25,710 bases of DNA from Anaerolineae bacterium (GTDB lineage: Bacteria > Chloroflexota > Anaerolineae > 4572-78 > J111), in the NCBI GenBank assembly GCA_023382535.1, contig JAHDWA010000103.1:1-25710 (forward strand). The letters are read 5' to 3'. A program made the position numbers and the translations under genes. Under the pieces are notes generated by a model, which had not been told where the DNA came from, ran no database searches, and saw nothing but the letters and a program-made list of their open reading frames with translations. This document shows, one piece after another, positions 21,813-25,710 of the stretch; position 1 is the stretch's first letter, and every line of letters begins with the position of its first letter.

Positions 21813-22985
21813 ATGCGCATCAGCGATGTTACAACAATTAAATTACATTACGATATGCCGGTGGCTATGGCCGACGCCATCCACTACATGCCGGCGCGGC
21901 CTACCCTGCTGGTCCAGGTCCATACCGACGAAGGTTTTATTGGTTTGGGAGAAGCGGCCACCTATGGTGGTTTCTTAGAAAGCACTGAGGCCATCGTTCT
22001 GAACGAACTGCGCCAGACCATTCTGGGCCAGGATCCCTTCAAGGTGGAGAAACTGTGGCAGATGATGGCTACTCGGGCTCATCAGCGGGGCCGGCGGGGT
22101 ATGCTGATGATGGCGATGAGTGGGATTGACATCGCCCTGTGGGACATTATCGGCCAGGCGACGCGCACACCGCTGTACCGGCTGTTGGGCGGTTACCGCG
22201 ACACCCTGGATGCCTATGCCTCCGCTGGATTCTACACCCGGGATAAAGATATCGCCGGGCTGGCTGACGAGTTCGCCGGCTATATTGAGCGCGGCTTTCG
22301 CTACGTCAAAATGAAGGTGGGCCGTAATCCTGACGTGATGCTGAATCCGCTCCACGACATGCAAGCTGCCGAATATGCAACGGCTACCCTGGAAGAGGAT
22401 ATTGAGCGGGTGAAAGTAGTACGTGAGGCCATTGGTCCCAAGATACGGCTGGCCCTTGATGCCAACAATGCCTGGACACCTTCCATTGCCCTTCAGTTTA
22501 TGCGCCAGGTGGAGCGCTTCAACATTCATTGGTTTGAAGAACCAGTGGCGACTGACGACATTGAGGGTAGTGCGATGCTGGCCCACCAACTCGACACACC
22601 GGTGGCCGGCTACGAAACCGAAACAGGTCTGCCTGGCTTCCGCGAGCTCATTACCCGCCGGGCAGTGGACATTGTCCAGCCGGATGTTATTTGGACCGGC
22701 GGCATCACCGAATGCCGCAAAATAGCTGCTCTGGCTCAAGCTTATGGTCTGCCGGTTGTTCCCCACGTCTTCTCTTCAGCGGTCAGCTCAATTGCCAATA
22801 TGCATTTTATAGCTGCTATTCCCAATGGCGGTCTGCTGGAATTTGATCAGAACGTCAATCCCCTGCGCTCAGAACTTTTGGAGACGCCGATAGAGATCAC
22901 CCCGGAGGGTAAGGTTCATTTACCGGAAGGGCCAGGATTGGGGGTTAAGCTCAACCAGGAAACGATTAAGCGGTATCAGGTTTAG
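21813..22985 (+). CDS. Enolase-superfamily sugar-acid dehydratase (mandelate racemase subgroup)
   Basis: I place the start at ATG 21813, with GGAG five bases before it; the longer open frame begins inside the promoter. The 390-residue protein has an N-terminal capping domain and a modified TIM barrel. It carries the KxK motif Lys166/Lys168 and metal ligands Asp216 (LDANNAW), Glu242 (FEEPV) and Glu268 (GYETE). The Asp291/His318 dyad (QPDVIWTGG, VPHVF) and Glu343 (LEFDQN) complete the set. Spacings between the metal residues match mandelate racemase. Members of this subgroup mostly dehydrate aldonic or aldaric acids to 2-keto-3-deoxy acids. An insertion of about 25 residues follows the KxK motif. 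The specific acid (such as galactonate, fuconate, rhamnonate or arabinonate) cannot be named. It is first in the rightward catabolic series. Confidence 0.92.
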   Translation: MRISDVTTIKLHYDMPVAMADAIHYMPARPTLLVQVHTDEGFIGLGEAATYGGFLESTEAIVLNELRQTILGQDPFKVEKLWQMMATRAHQRGRRGMLMMAMSGIDIALWDIIGQATRTPLYRLLGGYRDTLDAYASAGFYTRDKDIAGLADEFAGYIERGFRYVKMKVGRNPDVMLNPLHDMQAAEYATATLEEDIERVKVVREAIGPKIRLALDANNAWTPSIALQFMRQVERFNIHWFEEPVATDDIEGSAMLAHQLDTPVAGYETETGLPGFRELITRRAVDIVQPDVIWTGGITECRKIAALAQAYGLPVVPHVFSSAVSSIANMHFIAAIPNGGLLEFDQNVNPLRSELLETPIEITPEGKVHLPEGPGLGVKLNQETIKRYQV

Positions 22986-23029
22986 GGGGAGAAAGGAAGG
23001 TTGAAAACTTCTAAGTTATCCACCGTTCG

Positions 23030-23064
23030 CCTTCTCGTTTCTAAATCCAGTTGAAACGAGAAGG
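23030..23064. repeat. Perfect 12-base inverted repeat between dehydratase and SDR genes
   Basis: CCTTCTCGTTTC (23030-23041) and GAAACGAGAAGG (23053-23064) pair perfectly around an 11-base loop, 45 bases after the dehydratase stop. No T-run follows. It may partly end transcription or mark an RNA processing point between the two genes. Confidence 0.55.
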
Positions 23065-23081
23065 AGGAAAAATCCAAAGAC

Positions 23082-23101
23082 CCCTGGCCTACTCGCCAGG
23101 G
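23082..23101. repeat. Short hairpin and A-rich heptad-like repeat before the SDR gene
   Basis: CCCTGGC (23082-23088) pairs with GCCAGGG (23095-23101) around six bases. Just after it, AATCTAA and AATCCAA steps follow one another near 23107-23125. Short repeats of this style are frequent in intergenic DNA of some filamentous bacteria. No function is evident. Confidence 0.35.
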
Positions 23102-23146
23102 CAGGCAAAATCTAAAATCCAAAATTTTCGCAGAGGAGTCAAAACA

Positions 23147-23926
23147 ATGAAGTTACAAAGCAAAGTGGCTATAGTGACCGGCGGGGCGCAGGGCATGGGC
23201 CGGGCCATCTGCCTGCGCTATGCTCAAGAGGGAGCCAGTGTGGTTGTCGCCGACCTTAACCTGGCCGGGGCGCAGAAGGTGGTAGATGAGATTGCCGGTA
23301 TGGGCGGCAAAGCCGTGGCGGTACAGGTAGATGTACGAAACCAGGAGCAGGTCCAGCGCATGGTAGACACCGCAGTCGAGCAGTTCGGCGGGCTGGATAT
23401 CCTGGTGAACAACGCCGGGGTCGGCAAAATTATTCCTTTCCTGGAAACAACCGAACAGGATTGGAATTTAATGTTCGACATCAATTGCAAGGGTTTGTTG
23501 TGGTGCAGCCAGGCGGCCGCTAAAGTGATGATTGCCCAGGGACGCGGCGGCAAGATCATCAACCTGGCTTCACAGGCGGGCCGGCGCGGCGAGGCGCTGG
23601 TGCTGGCTTACTGCGCCAGCAAAGCCTGTGTGATCAGCATGAACCAATCCATGGCTCTGGCCCTGGCCGAGCACAAAATCAATGTCAATGCTATTGCCCC
23701 CGGCATTGTGGACACCCCCTTCTGGGATGAAGTGGACAGGCAGTTTGCCAAACTGTTGGGTTGGGAAGTGGGCGAGCCGAAACGTAAATTTACGGCGATG
23801 ATTCCGCTGGGCCGCATCGAGCAGCCCGAAGATGTGGCCGGAGTGGCTGCTTTCCTGGCCTCGTCTGACGCCGATTATATTACCCAGCAATGCTTCAACG
23901 TGGATGGCGGCAACTGGCCGAGTTGA
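23147..23926 (+). CDS. Short-chain polyol dehydrogenase, SmoS/sorbitol dehydrogenase-like
   Basis: I place the start at ATG 23147 with GAGGAG eight bases upstream; the open frame reaches back to 23051 through the hairpins, which is unlikely to be coding. The 259-residue SDR has TGGAQGMG (11-18), NNAG (88-91), Ser142, Tyr155 and Lys159. LASQAGRRGEALVLAYCASK, INVNAIAPGIVDTPFWDEVD and FNVDGGNW resemble the Rhodobacter sorbitol dehydrogenase SmoS, which oxidises glucitol to fructose and galactitol to tagatose. Relatives take other polyols or sugar acids. It lies between the dehydratase and aldehyde dehydrogenase genes on the same strand, so a role in the same pathway is likely. The gaps on each side (about 150 bases) contain hairpins or repeats rather than clear promoters. 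Confidence 0.92.
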   Translation: MKLQSKVAIVTGGAQGMGRAICLRYAQEGASVVVADLNLAGAQKVVDEIAGMGGKAVAVQVDVRNQEQVQRMVDTAVEQFGGLDILVNNAGVGKIIPFLETTEQDWNLMFDINCKGLLWCSQAAAKVMIAQGRGGKIINLASQAGRRGEALVLAYCASKACVISMNQSMALALAEHKINVNAIAPGIVDTPFWDEVDRQFAKLLGWEVGEPKRKFTAMIPLGRIEQPEDVAGVAAFLASSDADYITQQCFNVDGGNWPS

Positions 23927-23970
23927 AACGACGTCAGGCGTGAAGCGCAACTGTAAACCGATAATGAAAA

Positions 23971-24054
23971 GGTAGCACCCCCTAACGGGGCAGGTAGTAG
24001 CAGGTAGCAGGACGAATTATTTCCCTGTCTACCGTCTACCATCTACCGTCTACT
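23971..24054. repeat. Heptanucleotide tandem repeats with complementary GGTAG units
   Basis: GTCTACC, GTCTACC, ATCTACC and GTCTACT follow without gaps at 24027-24054. Upstream, GGTAG units recur at 23971-23975, 23993-23997 and 24003-24007 and could pair with the CTACC units to form alternative hairpins. A small CCCC-TAAC-GGGG hairpin lies at about 23979-23990. Such heptad repeats are known in cyanobacterial and similar genomes as mobile or slippage-prone intergenic elements. Confidence 0.6.
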
Positions 24055-24073
24055 GGTTTTGAAGGAGACTCTC

Positions 24074-25576
24074 ATGAGTTTGATAGATATGACTCAAAAA
24101 AATTATCTGATGCGCATTGGCGAGGAGTGGCGGGGGTCCAGCAGCGGACAAACCCGCCCGGTATTGAACCCAGCCACTGCCGAAGCGTTTGCCGAAGTGC
24201 CGGAAGGGACTCGGGAAGACGCTCATGCGGCCCTGGTTGAAGCTCAAAAGGCACAGCCGGCCTGGGAGGCGCTGTCAGGCGTTCAGCGAGCCGGTTATTT
24301 GCGGCGCATTGCGGCCCTGGTTCGGGAGAATGCCGAGGACCTGGCCCGGCTGATTGTCATGGAGCAGGGTAAACCGTTGTTTGAGGCTCGTAACGAAGTG
24401 GGGGGTACGGGTGAGTTCTTTGAATACTTTGCCACCTTTGGCCGGGGCGTGGTCGGCGAAATTATGGCCTCGGACAATGCCAAAGAGGACATCTGGGTCC
24501 GGGAAGTGCCTTATGGGGTTGTCGTCGGCATCATTCCCTGGAATTACCCGTCGGCGCTGTTCTCACGGAAAGTAGCCCCAGCATTGATGGCCGGCAATAC
24601 GATTGTGCTCAAACCCCACGAAGACACGCCTTTGAGCGCCCTGGCCATGGCTAAAATTGTTGAAGCGGCCGGTGTTCCGGCGGGGGTGGTTAACGTGGTC
24701 ACCGGGGCGGGCCTGGAAGTAGGCGACGCGCTGGTCCGTGACGACATCACCCAGCTTGTGACCATGACCGGCTCGGTGCGGGCAGGCCGGCAGATTCTGG
24801 AGGCTGCCGCCAAGAACATCACCGTTGTTTCGCTGGAACTGGGCGGCAAAGCTCCCTTTATCGTCATGGACGATGCCAATGTTGACCTGGCGGTCCGCAA
24901 TGCCATTACGGCTCGTTTCATGAACTGCGGCCAGGTCTGCACCTGCAACGAACGAACTTACGTTCACCGCCGTGTTTTTGACCAGTTTCTCAATCGTTAC
25001 AAGGAAATGGCCGGCCAACTGCGCATGGGCGACCCGATGCAGCCGGGGACTGACCTGGGACCTAAAGTCAATCAGGTCGAATTGGAAAAGATCGAGCGTA
25101 TGGTCAATGTAGCTAAAGAGCAGGGCGCAGAGGTGGTCATGGGCGGCAAGCGGCCCGAAGGGGAGCAGTTCCGTAAAGGCTACTGGTACGAAACTACCAT
25201 CCTGACCAACGTGCGTAATGATATGGACATCATGCAGCAGGAAATCTTTGGCCCAATTTCGCCGGTGATGGCCTTCGATGATTTTGAGGAGGCCGTGGCC
25301 CTGGCCAACGACACCAAGTACGGCCTGACGACCTATCTATTTACCAATGACATCAAACGGATGATGGAAGCAGTGCGCACCGTCCGCTCGGGTGAAATCT
25401 ACATCAACAAGATTATGCCGGAGCAGCTTCAAGGCTTCCACGGCGGCTATGGCCTGAGCGGCCTCAGCGGTGATGATGGCAAGCACGGCTTGGCCCACTA
25501 CTCGCGCAAGAAGACTGTCTACCTGAGTTACGACGATACTCTGCCTGGTTATCTGATGCCCTACCCCAAAGAGTAA
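24074..25576 (+). CDS. AldA-like aldehyde dehydrogenase (lactaldehyde/glycolaldehyde type)
   Basis: I place the start at ATG 24074 with AAGGAG six bases upstream, rather than the in-frame TTG at 24059. The 500-residue protein has the ALDH landmarks PWNYP (Asn157), KPHE (Lys180), LELGGK with general base Glu255, and NCGQVC with catalytic Cys289. The region TCNERTYVH after the nucleophile and the C-terminal QGFHGGYGLSGLSGDDGKHGL are close to E. coli AldA. AldA oxidises L-lactaldehyde and glycolaldehyde with NAD in fucose, rhamnose and pentose breakdown. It probably disposes of the aldehyde released when a keto-deoxy sugar acid is split, though the aldolase is not in the window. It is the last gene of the rightward series and is followed by a clear terminator. 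Confidence 0.93.
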   Translation: MSLIDMTQKNYLMRIGEEWRGSSSGQTRPVLNPATAEAFAEVPEGTREDAHAALVEAQKAQPAWEALSGVQRAGYLRRIAALVRENAEDLARLIVMEQGKPLFEARNEVGGTGEFFEYFATFGRGVVGEIMASDNAKEDIWVREVPYGVVVGIIPWNYPSALFSRKVAPALMAGNTIVLKPHEDTPLSALAMAKIVEAAGVPAGVVNVVTGAGLEVGDALVRDDITQLVTMTGSVRAGRQILEAAAKNITVVSLELGGKAPFIVMDDANVDLAVRNAITARFMNCGQVCTCNERTYVHRRVFDQFLNRYKEMAGQLRMGDPMQPGTDLGPKVNQVELEKIERMVNVAKEQGAEVVMGGKRPEGEQFRKGYWYETTILTNVRNDMDIMQQEIFGPISPVMAFDDFEEAVALANDTKYGLTTYLFTNDIKRMMEAVRTVRSGEIYINKIMPEQLQGFHGGYGLSGLSGDDGKHGLAHYSRKKTVYLSYDDTLPGYLMPYPKE

Positions 25577-25614
25577 ACCCAGCCAAGCGTAACGCTGGTT
25601 TATCTGCAATTTAG

Positions 25615-25652
25615 CTCTCCTTCAGGTGATCACACTTGAAGGAGAGTTTTTT
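25615..25652 (+). terminator. Rho-independent terminator after the aldehyde dehydrogenase gene
   Basis: CTCTCCTTCA (25615-25624) and TGAAGGAGAG (25637-25646) pair perfectly, followed by six T. This ends the rightward catabolic transcript. Nothing further was seen from here to the end of the window. Confidence 0.9.
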
Positions 25653-25710
25653 GTTTAAATACCAAAATTTAGGCCAAAATAGTGGCAACGAACTTGCATA
25701 AATAGGGTGA

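Noticed and set aside
21975..22766. Minus-strand open frame of 263 codons
   Set aside because: It is antisense to the enolase-superfamily gene with its full metal and base residues, and has no ribosome site or motif.
23051..23146. N-terminal extension of the SmoS-like SDR
   Set aside because: The extension runs through two hairpins and A-rich repeats, has no family match, and the ATG at 23147 has a strong ribosome site.
24027..24054. Possible CRISPR array
   Set aside because: The repeated unit is seven bases in direct tandem with no spacers, so it is a heptad repeat.

Overview
The window is a moderately GC-rich bacterial chromosome segment. Gene content (NrfHA, cell-surface proteins with Pro/Thr-rich linkers, PD40 propellers, short zinc-ribbon membrane proteins, a YtfQRT/YjfF-type sugar transporter, IclR and LacI regulators) best fits a Chloroflexota lineage of the Anaerolineae/Caldilineae kind. 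No rRNA or other phylogenetic marker is present, so this is an inference. No tRNA, rRNA, insertion sequence, phage gene or CRISPR array was seen.

Positions 1-8700 hold envelope and stress genes. A membrane-anchored metzincin-type metalloprotease runs off the left edge (minus strand, its stop lies outside). It is divergent from a signal-peptide/TM/zinc-ribbon protein. Next come a DUF3592-like membrane protein and a two-gene unit for a double-VOC ring-cleaving dioxygenase and a serine hydrolase (MhqO/MhqD-like, sharing one base at the stop/start). On the plus strand follow a membrane-anchored protein with regularly spaced Val/Ile-Pro motifs, a secreted TolB-like propeller fused to a VanX/M15-like peptidase domain, and a Crp/Fnr-family regulator.

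Positions 8700-11700 hold a respiratory and redox block. nrfH and nrfA (ammonia-forming cytochrome c nitrite reductase) lie behind a Crp-type palindrome placed about 42 bases upstream of the predicted transcription start. A bidirectional terminator separates them from a minus-strand DsbA-like lipoprotein. That gene is read through an in-frame UGA exactly where the first cysteine of the CPYC active site should be, and a small GC-rich hairpin with a G-loop follows 22 bases later. The best reading is a selenocysteine DsbA (UPYC), split in two by ordinary gene calling.

Positions 11700-25600 hold a carbohydrate regulon. A leftward operon encodes a YtfQ-like binding lipoprotein, a tandem ATPase, two permeases and a SIS-domain isomerase-like protein. 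Upstream are a LacI regulator reduced to its HTH plus the C-terminal end, and a divergent intact IclR regulator. A second leftward operon encodes a D-2-hydroxyacid dehydrogenase, a zinc polyol/alcohol dehydrogenase and a KduD-like SDR. A rightward series encodes an enolase-superfamily sugar-acid dehydratase, a SmoS-like polyol dehydrogenase and an AldA-like aldehyde dehydrogenase. Three promoters here (iclR, the hydroxyacid dehydrogenase operon, the dehydratase) share TTGACA-N17-TAAGAT/TAAAAT followed at the start site by a common box close to GGAACACTGTTTCAT. They look like one regulon, probably run by the IclR protein. The enzymes suggest import of a sugar, polyol or sugar acid and its oxidation and dehydration through keto-deoxy acids to a small aldehyde. 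No aldolase or sugar kinase is in the window, so the pathway and substrate stay open.
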